64,000 nt of DNA from Holophagales bacterium. GTDB lineage: Bacteria; Acidobacteriota; Thermoanaerobaculia; Multivoradales; Multivoraceae. Position numbers and translations under genes: made by a program. Numbering within the stretch: position 1 is the stretch's first letter; each line of letters starts with the position of its first letter. The stretch lies in the NCBI GenBank assembly GCA_009837885.1, contig VXSP01000045.1, forward strand, positions 62,001-126,000. The letters are read 5' to 3'. Below, piece by piece: positions 10,237 through 19,893 of this stretch. The notes beneath the pieces were generated by a model. That model was given only the letters and a program-made list of their open reading frames with translations. It did not search any database and was not told the origin of the DNA.

Positions 10237-10319
10237 GGGAAGTGCTCCTTTGTTCGATTGCACGTCGACCGCGTTCGAGACTACAGCACTCCACGGCCGG
10301 CTGCTAGCGTCCTGGCCGG

Positions 10320-12050
10320 ATGGGGGGAGTCTCGGGGAGCGGGCAAACGTGGCGATGCATCGGAGCGCCGACCTGGCAGCGGGTCGTGCTCTGGGTGCTA
10401 CTGCTCGTGCTGGCCGCCGTTGCAGCCGTCTTCGATCCGTCGGACTGGCCCTACACGGTGGGCGACGAGGGCGTCTACGCGATGCAGGCCCAGAGCCTCG
10501 CCTTCGACCTCGACCGGCGCTACGAAGAAGCGGACTTTCGGCGCTACCAGGGGTTGACGGGCAAGGTGCCCGACCCGTTGATTCTCCAGACCGTCGACGA
10601 TGGCGCCACGCTCGTCTATGCGAAGCCGGCCTTCTATTCGCTCTATCTGGCGCCCTTCGTCCGACTTGCGCCCCAGCACGGGCCGATCCTGGCGAACCTT
10701 CTGCTGTTCTTGCTCGCGGCGCTGCTGCTCGACTGCCTGCTGACCGCCCGGATCGGCGCCGACGGCCCGCTGGTGGCGGCGTTCCTGCTCTTCTTCTCGG
10801 TCACCTTCGGCCATGTGTTCTGGATCCACGCGGACCTCTTCTACCTGGTCGTCACGGCGCTGGGGCTGTGCTGCCTGGATCCCTGGTTCGAGGGCAGGCA
10901 ACTCCCTCCGGCGCGGCTGGTCGCCGGGGGCGCCCTCCTGGCGGTTGCCGGGGCCGGCCGGCCGTTCTACCTGGCGGTGCTGGCCGCCGTGCTCCTGGCG
11001 ACCGCGCCGACGTTGCGTCAGGCGTGGGGCCGTCGAGCCGCTGCGCTGGTCATCGGCGGCGCGATCCTGCTGCTTGCCGGTTCAGCGTGGTTTCACCGTG
11101 CGAGCGGCGGCGCGTGGACTCCCTACGTGAGCGAGCGGCAGGGATTCAGCAGCGCCACGGGCTATCCGGACGTCGACTTCCAACGGCAGCGCTGGCCCGA
11201 GCTGCTGTCCGTGCGCGGCGATGCGTCCTGGGCTCGCGAGGGCTTCCTGCTGCCCGACTTCGACGTGGCGCTGCTCGGCCACAATGTGGTGTACGCGTTG
11301 ATCGGCCGGAGCATTGGCATCGTCCCGTACTTCCTGCCGCTCCTCCTTGCCTGCGCCTGCCTGCGGCGCGGTTCACGACGGCGGTGGCTGCTTCTCGGCA
11401 TCGCCATTGGCTTCCTGGCCTTCGTGATCAAGAACCCGTACAACTTCTATGGCGGAGCGGGAGCGATCGCCAACCGGTGGTTCCTGCCCCTGTACGCGGC
11501 CTGCTGGTTCCTGATCGAGCGGCCGCCCTCGAGGCGTTGGCTCGCGGCGATGTCAGTGGTGGCGGCGCTGTTCGTCCTGCCCCTGTGGCGGACGGCGGCC
11601 TCCTTTCCGCTGGAGATCGATCCCGAGCACGGCGCCCGGCGATTGCGCTACGTCTCGGCGGCGGCGAAGGGGATCCTGCCGCTCGAGACGTCCCAGATTC
11701 ACCTCGGGTCGGCGCCGGCGGACACCCAGCACGGCGACCTCCGCGTCCGGCTGATCGGCGACGGCGTCTGGCCGCACGGTCCCGACGGGATCCGCTATCG
11801 GCCGTCCGCCGACGGCGAGATTCTGGTCGGTTCGCCGGTGCGGCTTGCACGTCTGACGGTGACTCTGGCGCCTGTCGGCGAGGGTACGGGTCAGCCAACG
11901 GTGCGCCATCTCCTCGAGCGACCGACCCGGATCGCGCGGCACCGTTACTGGTACGGCGGGATTCCGCTGAACTACTACCGCTTGCGCTTGCCGAAGATGT
12001 CCGGAGCGGATCGCGAGGTCTCGCTGACACCGGAATTCGACTGGCGATGA
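10320..12050 (+). CDS. Polytopic membrane protein, glycosyltransferase-39/ArnT-like
   Basis: This 576-residue protein has about 10 hydrophobic helices in residues 20-420 and a hydrophilic C-terminal domain (about 420-576). After the first helix comes an acidic loop, TVGDEGVYAMQAQSLAFDLD, in the position where GT-C enzymes carry their catalytic Asp/Glu. The family transfers sugars from polyprenyl-phosphate donors on the periplasmic side; that function is inferred from topology only. The gene at 54048-56123 encodes a protein with the same layout and a related loop (DGDEPWFLLTTHSIAYDFDLD), so the two look like distant paralogues. A 40-nt gap separates it from the pentaheme cytochrome gene. Confidence 0.65.
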   Translation: MGGVSGSGQTWRCIGAPTWQRVVLWVLLLVLAAVAAVFDPSDWPYTVGDEGVYAMQAQSLAFDLDRRYEEADFRRYQGLTGKVPDPLILQTVDDGATLVYAKPAFYSLYLAPFVRLAPQHGPILANLLLFLLAALLLDCLLTARIGADGPLVAAFLLFFSVTFGHVFWIHADLFYLVVTALGLCCLDPWFEGRQLPPARLVAGGALLAVAGAGRPFYLAVLAAVLLATAPTLRQAWGRRAAALVIGGAILLLAGSAWFHRASGGAWTPYVSERQGFSSATGYPDVDFQRQRWPELLSVRGDASWAREGFLLPDFDVALLGHNVVYALIGRSIGIVPYFLPLLLACACLRRGSRRRWLLLGIAIGFLAFVIKNPYNFYGGAGAIANRWFLPLYAACWFLIERPPSRRWLAAMSVVAALFVLPLWRTAASFPLEIDPEHGARRLRYVSAAAKGILPLETSQIHLGSAPADTQHGDLRVRLIGDGVWPHGPDGIRYRPSADGEILVGSPVRLARLTVTLAPVGEGTGQPTVRHLLERPTRIARHRYWYGGIPLNYYRLRLPKMSGADREVSLTPEFDWR

Positions 12051-12089
12051 CGAGACGTCGGGCCTCTCACGTATTGGTAACCTGACATC

Positions 12090-12875
12090 GTGAACGGGAC
12101 CGGAGGGATTCTGAAGCGGGCGGGTGCGATTCTGGCCGTCGCCACCCTGGCTGGCGTCGCGTCGGCCCAGGATCCGTGCATCGACTGCCACGCCGCCCAG
12201 GAACTCGACGAAGTGGCCCAAGTCCACTTGCGGCAGTTCCGCGACTCGGCTCACGCCTCCGCCGGCGTCTCCTGCGCGGACTGTCATGGGGGCAACACGT
12301 CGACGTTCGTGGAGTTGCGCGCCCACAAGGGCGTGCTCAACAGCGCCCACGGTGACAGCCCGACCAACCACTGGAACCTGCCGCGGACCTGCGGGCGCTG
12401 CCATGACGCCGAGTACGGGGCGCTGCAACAGAGCGCCCACTACGCTCTGCTCGAGCGCCAGGTCCGTGCCGCTCCGACCTGCACGACCTGCCACGGCAGT
12501 CTGGCGGCTCAGTCGCTGGGCGTCGAAGGTGGCCTGCAGGCGCAGTGCAATCGCTGTCACGGCCCGGACGCCGATCACGAAGAGGTCGGCATTCCCGGTG
12601 AAGCAGGCCAGGAAGCGCTGGCGCGGGGCGGGCGCAACCTGGCGCGGCTTCGGACTCTGGGCCAGCAGCGGGCGGAGGTCAGTCGCGCCGTTCTGCGGCT
12701 CAGGGACCCCTCGAAGCGCCACGAGGCGGCCGATGCGCTGTTCGCGATCAACGCCTCGTGGGACGAGGCGATCGAGGCCGGTCATGCGTTCCACTGGTCG
12801 GACTGGGAGAGCGCGCTCGACACGATGGCGGGCGCGATCGCCGAGCTCAGGTCGGCGCTGGCGCCTCGCAGGTGA
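12090..12875 (+). CDS. Pentaheme c-type cytochrome, periplasmic
   Basis: This 261-residue protein has an N-terminal signal peptide (GAILAVATLAGVASAQ) and five CxxCH heme sites: CIDCH, CADCH, CGRCH, CTTCH and CNRCH, all in residues about 28-155. The C-terminal third is helical, heme-free and rich in Arg/Glu. Extra His residues between sites could serve as distal ligands. It resembles small multiheme electron carriers of the NapC/cytochrome c3-like class; no partner reductase is adjacent. The start is GTG. It converges on the BCCT transporter, with 57 nt between the two stops. Confidence 0.85.
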   Translation: MNGTGGILKRAGAILAVATLAGVASAQDPCIDCHAAQELDEVAQVHLRQFRDSAHASAGVSCADCHGGNTSTFVELRAHKGVLNSAHGDSPTNHWNLPRTCGRCHDAEYGALQQSAHYALLERQVRAAPTCTTCHGSLAAQSLGVEGGLQAQCNRCHGPDADHEEVGIPGEAGQEALARGGRNLARLRTLGQQRAEVSRAVLRLRDPSKRHEAADALFAINASWDEAIEAGHAFHWSDWESALDTMAGAIAELRSALAPRR

Positions 12876-12932
12876 CCGCTGAGCCCGGACTCGACTGACG
12901 GCAGCGAGCGGGGTGTCGGCGCCTCGGGCGGG

Positions 12933-14474
12933 TCAGGTTTCGGACTCGCGGTCCGCTTCCCGCAGCGAGCGCATCAGTGACATCGCCATGAGCGCTCCGA
13001 CGACGAGGAGAGGCAGCGACACAACCAGGGTGGCCGACTGGATGACTCGCAGTTGATTGTTGCCGGCCTCCTGACCGATGAACATCAGCGTGACCGGCAG
13101 AACGCCGACCGCGACGGCCCAGAACAGGCGGTGCCAGCGGGCCGGATGGGTTCCTTCGGGCAGGTTACGGGTGGCCGACGCCGCCAGGCAGTAGGACGCG
13201 GAGTCGTAGGTCGTGGCAATGAAGACGATCGCCACGAGCGCGAAGACGGCGAGGACGAGGGGCCCGAGCGGCAGGAAGCCGATGCTCTGGGCGATCGCTG
13301 TCTCGGTGCCGGCCTGAGCGGCGATGTCGCGCACGGGAAGCGCGCCCGACAGGTCCAGGTGCATGCTGTAGTTGCCGAGCACGGCGTAGAAAAGGGCGCA
13401 GCCGAGGGTGCCCAGGACCAGCATGCCGAGGATGAGTTGCCGCACCGTCCGGCCCCGGGAGATGCGGGTCACGAACAGGCCCATGAAGGGTCCGTAGGCA
13501 ATCCACCAGGCCCAGTAGAAGACGGTCATGTCCTCGATGAAGCCGGTGCGCGCTACCGGGTCCGTCCAGGTATTCAGGCGGATGAAGTTCTCGAGCATCA
13601 AACCGATGGAGTTGGTGCCGCTGCGAAGAAGGAAGTTCGTCGGACCGACGATCAGGATGAAGGCGAGCAGGACGATCGCAGCGAGGACCGAGCCGTCGGA
13701 CAGCGGCTTGATGCCTCGTTCGAGTCCGAGGTAGACGCTGGCCGCGAACAGGGTGACGCAGACGAGCAGGATCGTCACCTGAAGTCCGAAGGTCTGTTCG
13801 ATGCCCAGGACTTCGCTGACGCAGGCCGCCACCATCGGCGTTCCCAGCCCGAGTGAAGTGCCGGTGCCGCCGACCAGGGCCAGGATGAACAGGACGTCGA
13901 CGATCCGTGCCGGGGGGCGGTCGTAGCCGTCGCGGCCGATCAGCGCATGCAGGCCTGTGCTCAGGCGGAGTACCGGCGCGTGCTGCCGGTAGTAGGGGAT
14001 CGCGATCGCCACGGCCGGGAAGCAGTACAGCGCCCAGGCCGAGATGCCCCAGTGGAAGATGCCGTAGGTCGCCGCCCATTCGACCGCCCCGGTGGAGTTC
14101 GGGGCGAGTTCGAAGGGCGGTTTGTCGAGGTAGGTCACCCATTCGATCGTCGACCAGTAGAGAAGTCCGGCCCCGATGCCGGCGCAAAAGAGCATCGCCA
14201 TCCAGCTGAAGATGTTGAAGTCCGGCCGGCTGTCTTCGTGGCCGAGCCTCCGCTTGCCGTGGTGGCTGAAGGCGAGCCAGACCAGGAACACGGTGACCGC
14301 CAGCGTCGCCCACTGGTAGATGAGGCCGAAGCGCTCCGTCAGGGACTCGTAGGCCTGGACCACGAGGGCGCCGCCAGCCTCGGGCGCCAGCGCGAGGGGA
14401 GCGCAGACCAGCACGATCAGCGCGACGCTGACGCCGAAGGCGGTGCGGTCGATGCGGGGTGGGCGGGGAGCCAC
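12933..14474 (-). CDS. BCCT-family transporter (betaine/carnitine/choline type)
   Basis: This 513-residue protein has about 12 hydrophobic helices and BCCT hallmarks: an N-terminal FGLIYQWATLAV region, FSWMAMLFCAGIGAGLLYW, and the core motif FYWAWWIAYGPFMGLFVTRIS near residue 320. BCCT carriers import quaternary amines or related zwitterions with Na+ or H+. The GTG start lies only 4 nt after the lysK stop with no strong ribosome site of its own, so it reads as the last gene of the lys operon. That raises the possibility that it handles a product or precursor of the pathway instead of an osmolyte; this is inference. Confidence 0.88.
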   Translation of the reverse strand: MAPRPPRIDRTAFGVSVALIVLVCAPLALAPEAGGALVVQAYESLTERFGLIYQWATLAVTVFLVWLAFSHHGKRRLGHEDSRPDFNIFSWMAMLFCAGIGAGLLYWSTIEWVTYLDKPPFELAPNSTGAVEWAATYGIFHWGISAWALYCFPAVAIAIPYYRQHAPVLRLSTGLHALIGRDGYDRPPARIVDVLFILALVGGTGTSLGLGTPMVAACVSEVLGIEQTFGLQVTILLVCVTLFAASVYLGLERGIKPLSDGSVLAAIVLLAFILIVGPTNFLLRSGTNSIGLMLENFIRLNTWTDPVARTGFIEDMTVFYWAWWIAYGPFMGLFVTRISRGRTVRQLILGMLVLGTLGCALFYAVLGNYSMHLDLSGALPVRDIAAQAGTETAIAQSIGFLPLGPLVLAVFALVAIVFIATTYDSASYCLAASATRNLPEGTHPARWHRLFWAVAVGVLPVTLMFIGQEAGNNQLRVIQSATLVVSLPLLVVGALMAMSLMRSLREADRESET

Positions 14475-14478
14475 GCGG

Positions 14479-15717
14479 TCAGCCGGTGACCGGCAAGGCC
14501 GCGGCGAGGTTCCTCAACGCAAGTTCCACGGTGTCGACCGCCAGCAGGTACTCGTTCAGATCCAGGTGCTCGTTCGGGGTGTGGTCGAGTGTACTGTCTC
14601 CCGGTCCGTAGGCGACGATGGGACATCGCCACACCGGCCAGACGATGTTCATGTCGCAGGTGCCGGTCTTGACGACGAACTTCGGCGCGACCTGGGGGCC
14701 GCCCACCGCGCGAATGGCGGCGAGGAACGCGCGGACCAGCGGCGAGTGCCGGTCGGCCCGGACCCCGATCTCGTAGCCGCGCAGGCTGAGTTCCAGGCCG
14801 GCGTGCCCCTGCTCGCAGCGGATGGTCCCGGTGGCCCGATCCGGGTCGAGGTCCGAGAACAGCGGTCCGTTGATGTCCGCCGCCGCGCCGCCGAACCAGT
14901 TCGTCAACTCGTCGACGAGTGCGGCGACGTCGAAGTCGACGGGGAGCCTCAGGCCGTAGTCGGCGCGTACGGTGTCGTAGAGACCGTCGCTGGTGGTCCC
15001 GATCGAGCGCAGGCTGGGCAGCACCCGCTCGAAGGGTGTCCGGCCTCCGTGGCGCTCCGCCACCTGTTCCAGACGCCGCCAGAGGTCGAACGCAGTGATG
15101 CCGACGCCGACCTCCGGGCCGGCGGTATGGCTGCTCGGACGCCGGGCCAGCAGGTCGATCAGCAGGCGTCCCTTGTAGCCGAGAGTCACCCGGTGCCAGT
15201 GGCTGGGTTCGCCGATGATGCAGAAGTCGGGCGCCGGTTCGTCGCGGCCGTTCAGCCGCTTCAGCAGGAAGTGGGCGCCGCGGGAACTCGCCGCCTCCTC
15301 TTCCGTCGCGCCGGCCACGATCACTCGCAGGTCGTGGGCGCGGGCCCAGTCTCCGCCGAGTCGCGCCGCCGCCGCCACGAAGCTGGCGAGCGGCCCCTTC
15401 GCGTCGACCGAACCCCGGCCATGCAGGATGCCGTGAGCCGATCCGTCATCCTCGATCCGGACCGGGATGTTCCCCGGCACGGTGTCGATGTGCCCGAGGA
15501 GGACGACCAGGCGGGAGGCCGCGGGGTCGCCCAGTTCGCCGACCGCGTTCAGCGCGCCGTCGACGTGACAGCGTTCGAGGCCGCGCGCGGCCATCTGGTC
15601 GGCCAGCCAGCCGCTGGCCGCCGCTTCGTGCCGGGACAGTGACGGCACCGCGACCAGTCCTCGCACCAGTTCGATCTCGGCGCGGTGCCGTTCGGCGTCC
15701 ACGGTCGCGGCATCCAC
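14479..15717 (-). CDS. lysK: [LysW]-lysine/ornithine hydrolase (M20 family)
   Basis: This 412-residue M20 metallopeptidase releases lysine (or ornithine) from the C-terminal Glu of LysW, the last step of the pathway. Metal-site motifs are GHIDTVPG (His76, Asp78), RGSVDAKGP (Asp105) and ATEEE (Glu139-141). It is longer than many LysK/ArgE proteins. I chose GTG at 15717: GGAG of the preceding gene end lies about 10 nt upstream, and the start follows the lysJ stop by 2 nt. The frame is open further upstream, but that part only mirrors lysJ. It is followed 4 nt later by the BCCT gene. Confidence 0.88.
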   Translation of the reverse strand: MDAATVDAERHRAEIELVRGLVAVPSLSRHEAAASGWLADQMAARGLERCHVDGALNAVGELGDPAASRLVVLLGHIDTVPGNIPVRIEDDGSAHGILHGRGSVDAKGPLASFVAAAARLGGDWARAHDLRVIVAGATEEEAASSRGAHFLLKRLNGRDEPAPDFCIIGEPSHWHRVTLGYKGRLLIDLLARRPSSHTAGPEVGVGITAFDLWRRLEQVAERHGGRTPFERVLPSLRSIGTTSDGLYDTVRADYGLRLPVDFDVAALVDELTNWFGGAAADINGPLFSDLDPDRATGTIRCEQGHAGLELSLRGYEIGVRADRHSPLVRAFLAAIRAVGGPQVAPKFVVKTGTCDMNIVWPVWRCPIVAYGPGDSTLDHTPNEHLDLNEYLLAVDTVELALRNLAAALPVTG

Positions 15718-15719
15718 AG

Positions 15720-16913
15720 TTACTGGCCTCCGAGCACGGCCTGGATCGCTTCGACGCCGCGCTCGAGTTCCTCGTCCGTGACGATCAGCGGCGGCAGCAG
15801 GCGGATCACGTTCGGGCCCGCCGGAAGCGCCAGGATCCGGTGTTCGCTGGCGAGGCGGGCGATGTGGCGGCCCGCGCGTTCCCGCAGGACGATCCCGATC
15901 ATCAAGCCGCGTCCCCGAATTTCCCGCACCCGCGGATTCGAGGAGAACCGGTTCCTGAGCGAATCGGCGAAACGCGCTCCCATGGTCTCCGCCCTTGCCG
16001 GCAGATCGAGGCGCCGGAGCGTCTCGATCACGGCGAGGCCGACCGCGCAGGCGAGCGGGTTGCCGCCGTAGGTCGAGCCGTGGCTGCCGGGGCGCAGCGC
16101 CTCGGCGACCCGGTCGCCGTACGCGATCGCCCCGAGCGGGAAGCCGCTGCCGATGCCCTTCGCCATCGCCATCAGATCGGGCTCGAGTCCGGTCGTGTGC
16201 TCGTGGGCGAACCACCTGCCGCAGCGGCCGAAACCCGTTTGCACTTCATCGAGGATGAGCTGCGCGCCGTGCCGGTCGCAGGCGCGGCGCGCGGCCAGGA
16301 GGAGATCGTCGCTGAGGACGTTGACGCCGCCTTCGCCCTGCACGGGTTCGAGCACGACCGCGGCCGTCTCTTCGGAGACCGCCTGCTCGATCGCCTCGGC
16401 TTCCGGCTGAACGAAGACGGCATCGTGAAGCAGGCCGTCGTAGGGCCTGCGGGCCGCCGGGTTCCAGGTCATCGCCAGCGCGCCCAGGGTGCGGCCGTGG
16501 AAGCTGTTCCGGAGAGCTACCGTTCGGGTCCTTCCGGTGACCAGCGCCGCGAACTTGAGCGCGCCCTCGACCGCCTCCGTGCCGCTGTTGCACAGGAACA
16601 CGCGGTCGAGCGTCGCGGGCAGGACCGCGGCCAGCGCCTCGACGTACTCCGCCCGGACGGCGCTCGACACGTTGAGCGGGCAAAAGGTGAGCCGATCCGC
16701 CTGGTTCTTGATGGCGTCGACGATCGTCGGGTGGTTGTAGCCCAGGCAGCAGACGCCATAGCCGGCGGTCAGGTCCAGGTAGCGCTCGCCGTTCTCCGCG
16801 ATCAGTTCGCAGCCCTCGCCGCCGACGATCGGCGGGGTGGGCCGGCGGGGCGCCCAGGTCCCGAGCCGGCGGTCCTCGGCGCCGGCCGACGCCGGCGTGA
16901 CCTGTTCGTTCAT
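15720..16913 (-). CDS. lysJ: [LysW]-aminoadipate semialdehyde / acetylornithine aminotransferase
   Basis: This 397-residue class-III PLP aminotransferase converts the LysW-bound semialdehyde to the LysW-bound amino acid using glutamate. The PLP lysine is Lys252 (MAKGIGSG), the pyridine-N Asp is in LDEVQTGFG (Asp222), and the phosphate loop is CNSGTEA (108-114). FHGRT and STYGGNPLA are intact. The ATG overlaps the lysZ stop (ATGA), and the gene sits between lysZ and lysK, as expected for the LysW pathway. ArgD would look the same, so lysine versus arginine use rests on the LysW neighbours and is not settled. Confidence 0.9.
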   Translation of the reverse strand: MNEQVTPASAGAEDRRLGTWAPRRPTPPIVGGEGCELIAENGERYLDLTAGYGVCCLGYNHPTIVDAIKNQADRLTFCPLNVSSAVRAEYVEALAAVLPATLDRVFLCNSGTEAVEGALKFAALVTGRTRTVALRNSFHGRTLGALAMTWNPAARRPYDGLLHDAVFVQPEAEAIEQAVSEETAAVVLEPVQGEGGVNVLSDDLLLAARRACDRHGAQLILDEVQTGFGRCGRWFAHEHTTGLEPDLMAMAKGIGSGFPLGAIAYGDRVAEALRPGSHGSTYGGNPLACAVGLAVIETLRRLDLPARAETMGARFADSLRNRFSSNPRVREIRGRGLMIGIVLRERAGRHIARLASEHRILALPAGPNVIRLLPPLIVTDEELERGVEAIQAVLGGQ

Positions 16914-17809
16914 GGGGCATCCTCCCGCGGACCTCGCCCGACGACGACGTGAGTGCCCGCGCCGTCGAGGGCCGCCTGCACGGGCCGTTCGACCCGGCCG
17001 TCGGCGAAGATGACCCGGCCGGTCCCGCCGCGGAGCGCTTCGGCGGCGCCGAGCACCTTCTTCTTCATCCGGTCTTCGGCCGCGGCCGCCAGAGGTTCGA
17101 GCCCTGAGTCGGGGGCGCCGCCGGAGAGCGCGTCACGGGCGACCTCGAAGCGGGGGATCAGGGAGTCTTCGTTGGGGAAGTCGGCAAGCAGTCCCCGGGT
17201 GCCGGAGAGATAGACGAGGGTGGAGGCGCCCAACGCGGTCGCGAGGGCGGCGGCGGCGCGGTCCCCGTCCACGTTGACGGCTTCGCCGTCGAAGGACGCG
17301 CCGGGGGGCGTCAGCACCGGCAGGTAGCCGCCGCTGAGCAGCAGGCTCAGGAGTTCTCCGTTGACCTTCTCGACCGTGCCGGTCCAGTCGTCGCGCAGCA
17401 CCATTCGCCGGCCGCCGTGCCGGATGCGCAGCTTGTCCTTGCGGCGCCCCTCGAACAGCCGACCGTCGAGTCCGGACAGTCCGACCGCCGCAACGCCCTG
17501 ACGCTGCAGGAGCTCGACCCAGCGCTTGTTCAGCAGTCCGCAGTAGACCATTTCGAAGATCTCGAGGGTGCGGCGGTCCGTCCGCCGGCTGCTGTAGCCG
17601 CTCTCGCTGGTCACGAATTGCGGCGGGTGTCCCAGCTGCTCGGCTACCTCGTTCGTCGTCTCCGCGCCGCCGTGAACCAGGACGACGCGCCGGCCGGCTC
17701 GCCACAGGGATCCGACATCGGCGGCGATCGCTTCGATGTCGAGCGCCTTGCCGCCGCCGGCCTTGACCACGAGCGGTTCAGCGGAGTTGTCTGGGCTGGT
17801 TTCGGCCAT
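16910..17809 (-). CDS. lysZ: [LysW]-aminoadipate (glutamate) kinase
   Basis: This 299-residue amino-acid kinase-fold protein phosphorylates the side-chain carboxylate carried on LysW. It has the N-terminal Gly-rich VVKAGGGKALD, the second loop VLVHGGAE, SGYSSRRTDRRT where ArgB-like enzymes bind substrate, and VNVDGDRAAAALA (about 215) for ATP/Mg. I chose ATG at 17809 (MAETSPDN). A start at 17893 would add 28 residues encoded entirely by the repeat element at 17811-17924 and unlike any kinase N-terminus. No clear Shine-Dalgarno precedes 17809; the hairpin element ends 1 nt upstream, so initiation may depend on that structure or on coupling. Confidence 0.88.
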   Translation of the reverse strand: MAETSPDNSAEPLVVKAGGGKALDIEAIAADVGSLWRAGRRVVLVHGGAETTNEVAEQLGHPPQFVTSESGYSSRRTDRRTLEIFEMVYCGLLNKRWVELLQRQGVAAVGLSGLDGRLFEGRRKDKLRIRHGGRRMVLRDDWTGTVEKVNGELLSLLLSGGYLPVLTPPGASFDGEAVNVDGDRAAAALATALGASTLVYLSGTRGLLADFPNEDSLIPRFEVARDALSGGAPDSGLEPLAAAAEDRMKKKVLGAAEALRGGTGRVIFADGRVERPVQAALDGAGTHVVVGRGPREDAP

Positions 17810-17810
17810 C

Positions 17811-17924
17811 GCGCTAGCGCCGCCAAACCTGGCGCAAGCGCCATGTTTGGCCCCAGCCCCCACCTCTCCAGGAGCTTGCGCCTCGTAACTCACTGCGTTG
17901 CGTTTCCACGGCGCAAGCTCCTAG
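17811..17924 (-). repeat. Two-hairpin intergenic repeat, copy A (lysY-lysZ junction)
   Basis: Read on the minus strand, this 114-nt element begins at the lysY stop codon and ends 1 nt before the lysZ ATG. Hairpin I is a perfect 13-bp stem, AGGAGCTTGCGCC / GGCGCAAGCTCCT (arms 17910-17922 and 17871-17883 by position), with a 27-nt loop. Hairpin II has nested arms GCCAAAC / GTTTGGC around TGGCGC-TT-GCGCCA (17822-17851). The tail is GCGCTAGCG. A second copy lies at 56135-56246 in the opposite orientation. It looks like a REP/MITE-like or structured-RNA element. Confidence 0.8.
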
Positions 17925-19003
17925 ACGGGGTGAAGGCCGAGGAAGTCAAGGCCCCGGGTTTCTTCGTACCCGCACATGAGGTTGGCGCACTGGACCGCGT
18001 TGCCGGCCGCGCCCTTCATCAGGTTGTCGATGGCGCAGATGACGACCAGGCGCCCCGTCCTCGGATCGAGGTCGAAGCCGACCTCGGCGTGATTGCTACC
18101 GGCGAGGATCTTCGGTTCGGGATAACGGTGAATGCCGCGCCGGTCCTTGACCAGGCGCACGAAGGGATGTTGTCGGCAGAAGGAACGGTAGGCACGGAAG
18201 AGTTCCCTCTCGGCGGCTTTCGTGTCCGTCACGCCGGCAAGGAAGAGGTGGCTGGTCGCCAGGACGCCGCGCACCATCTCGACCGCGGTCACCGAGAGGT
18301 GGACGTTGCCCTTGACCTCGACGCCGCGGCTCGCGAGCGCCTGCTCGACCTCGGCGGTGTGCCGGTGGCCCGTGGGCCGGAAGCTGCGCACGACGCCCGA
18401 CCGCTCGGGGTGGTGGGAGGCGTCCGACGAGGAGGCGCCGCCTTCACTGCTGCCGACCTTCAGTTCAGTGACGACTCCCCGGCTCCAGTCGACGAGATCG
18501 TTCTCCCGGGGCCCGGATTCGAGCAGGGGAAGCAGACCGAGCAGGGTAGCGGTCGCGTTGCATCCCACGCCGCTCGCGCGAGCGGCGCCGGCCACTGCCT
18601 TGCGGTCCAGCTCGGGCAGTCCGTACACGAAGCGGTCGAGCCACTCCGGCGCGGGATGGGGGTCGCCGTACCAGTCTTCCCATGCGTCTGCCGACCGCAG
18701 CCGGAAGTCGGCCGAGAGATCGACGACCTTCGGCGCGAGTTGGGAGTAGAGGTCGATGTCCCTGGCGGCGTTGCCGTGCGGCAGGCAGAGGAAGAGCAAG
18801 TCGCAGCGCTCGAGTTCGTCTAGGGTCGAGAAGCGCAGATCGGTGTGGCCGCGCAGGTTCGGGTGGGTGAAGTGCACGAAGGAGCCGGCCAGCCGGCGCG
18901 ACGTGACCTGCCCGACCTCGAACCCGGGATGGCCGAGCAGCAGCCGCAGCAGCTCGCCGCCGGCATACCCGGAGCCGCCGACGATCGATGCGCGAACAGT
19001 CAC
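17921..19003 (-). CDS. lysY: [LysW]-aminoadipyl/glutamyl phosphate reductase (ArgC family)
   Basis: This 360-residue NADPH-dependent reductase converts LysW-bound acyl phosphate to semialdehyde. It has a Rossmann start ([19 protein letters not shown]), the catalytic Cys148 in GVGCNATA, and a C-terminal HAEVGFDLD segment with His. Length matches the ArgC/LysY family. Its GTG overlaps the lysX TGA (GTGA), indicating coupling, and its TAG lies inside the first bases of the repeat element that separates it from lysZ. Confidence 0.9.
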   Translation of the reverse strand: MTVRASIVGGSGYAGGELLRLLLGHPGFEVGQVTSRRLAGSFVHFTHPNLRGHTDLRFSTLDELERCDLLFLCLPHGNAARDIDLYSQLAPKVVDLSADFRLRSADAWEDWYGDPHPAPEWLDRFVYGLPELDRKAVAGAARASGVGCNATATLLGLLPLLESGPRENDLVDWSRGVVTELKVGSSEGGASSSDASHHPERSGVVRSFRPTGHRHTAEVEQALASRGVEVKGNVHLSVTAVEMVRGVLATSHLFLAGVTDTKAAERELFRAYRSFCRQHPFVRLVKDRRGIHRYPEPKILAGSNHAEVGFDLDPRTGRLVVICAIDNLMKGAAGNAVQCANLMCGYEETRGLDFLGLHPV

Positions 19004-19881
19004 GGCGCCTGCGCCTCGTCCCAGCCCACCGTGGCCACCCGCTCCACGAAGTCGATCATGCGCGCGGGGATGTCGACGCCGGTGGGTTCGATCGAGTTGC
19101 GGAACTCCATCGTGTGGTTGACTTCCAGCACCAGCAGACCGTGCTCCGGGTCCTCCACCAGATCGACCGCCAGCAGGCCGCCGCCGACGGCGCCCGCGGC
19201 TCGCCTGCAGAGGTCGTCGATCTCCGGTGTGATCGGGCAGTTCTCGGTGGAGGCGCCGCGGGCCGTGTTGGTGATCCAGTGGGGCGCCCGGCGGAAGATC
19301 GCGCAGAGGGTCCGGCCGCCGGCGACGAAGGCGCGTATGTCCCGCTCCGGCTTGTCGACGTAACGTTGCAGGTAGAAGATGGAGTGCTGGTAGGAACCGA
19401 GCGTGCTCTTGTGCTCGAGCAGCGCCTCGGCGGCGTCCCGGTCGTTGATGCGCGCCACCAGACGGCCCCAGGATCCGACGGTCGGTTTCATCACGACCGG
19501 ATAGCCGAGTTCCTCGATCGCTCGCAGGGCCGCCTCCGGCGTCGAGGCCACGCGGGTTGCGGGTGTCGGCACCGAGGCCGCCTGGAGCAGGCTCGAGGTG
19601 CGGACCTTGTCACCGCAGTTCTCGATCACGCAGGCGGGGTTGACAGTGGCTACGCCGCGGTCGGCCAGGATGCGCAGGTTGGCCAGGGCCCGGCTATAGC
19701 TGATTGAACGGTCGAAGACGACATCGAAGTCGAATGCCGGCTCGAGCGTGCTGCTGCCGCCGAGCGCGAGAACGACTTTCCGGTCGTCGATCAGCTCGAC
19801 GTCGGCCGGCCGACGCTCGAGTTCGGCGAAGAGCAGCTTCTCTTCGGGCCGGACCCGGCTGTAGAGGACTCCGATGCGCAT
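19000..19881 (-). CDS. lysX: [LysW]-aminoadipate/glutamate ligase (RimK-like ATP-grasp)
   Basis: This 293-residue ATP-grasp ligase attaches the alpha-amino group of aminoadipate (or glutamate) to the C-terminal Glu of LysW. It shows the ATP-grasp [14 protein letters not shown] loop (near 152), the substrate-gate segment [12 protein letters not shown] and the terminal metal-binding motif [11 protein letters not shown] (near 255-265). The NHTMEF-type ending is what I recall for LysX of the lysine branch, but an ArgX role cannot be excluded without a tree. It begins 12 nt after the lysW stop and overlaps lysY. Confidence 0.9.
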   Translation of the reverse strand: MRIGVLYSRVRPEEKLLFAELERRPADVELIDDRKVVLALGGSSTLEPAFDFDVVFDRSISYSRALANLRILADRGVATVNPACVIENCGDKVRTSSLLQAASVPTPATRVASTPEAALRAIEELGYPVVMKPTVGSWGRLVARINDRDAAEALLEHKSTLGSYQHSIFYLQRYVDKPERDIRAFVAGGRTLCAIFRRAPHWITNTARGASTENCPITPEIDDLCRRAAGAVGGGLLAVDLVEDPEHGLLVLEVNHTMEFRNSIEPTGVDIPARMIDFVERVATVGWDEAQAP

Positions 19882-19893
19882 TCTCCGGCTCCG

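Noticed and set aside
7861..10557. A plus-strand open frame of about 900 codons opposite the TonB receptor gene
   Set aside because: High G+C creates long antisense frames; the translation is Arg/Val/Asp-rich without domains, while the minus strand encodes a clear receptor.
9965..12085. A 706-codon plus-strand frame over the glycosyltransferase-like gene
   Set aside because: It is the shifted-frame shadow of the 10320-12050 gene, with low-complexity Arg/Ala/Gly composition.
17810..17893. N-terminal extension of LysZ from a start at 17893
   Set aside because: The extra 28 residues are entirely encoded by the repeat element and lack any kinase-like feature; ATG at 17809 gives the normal family N-terminus.
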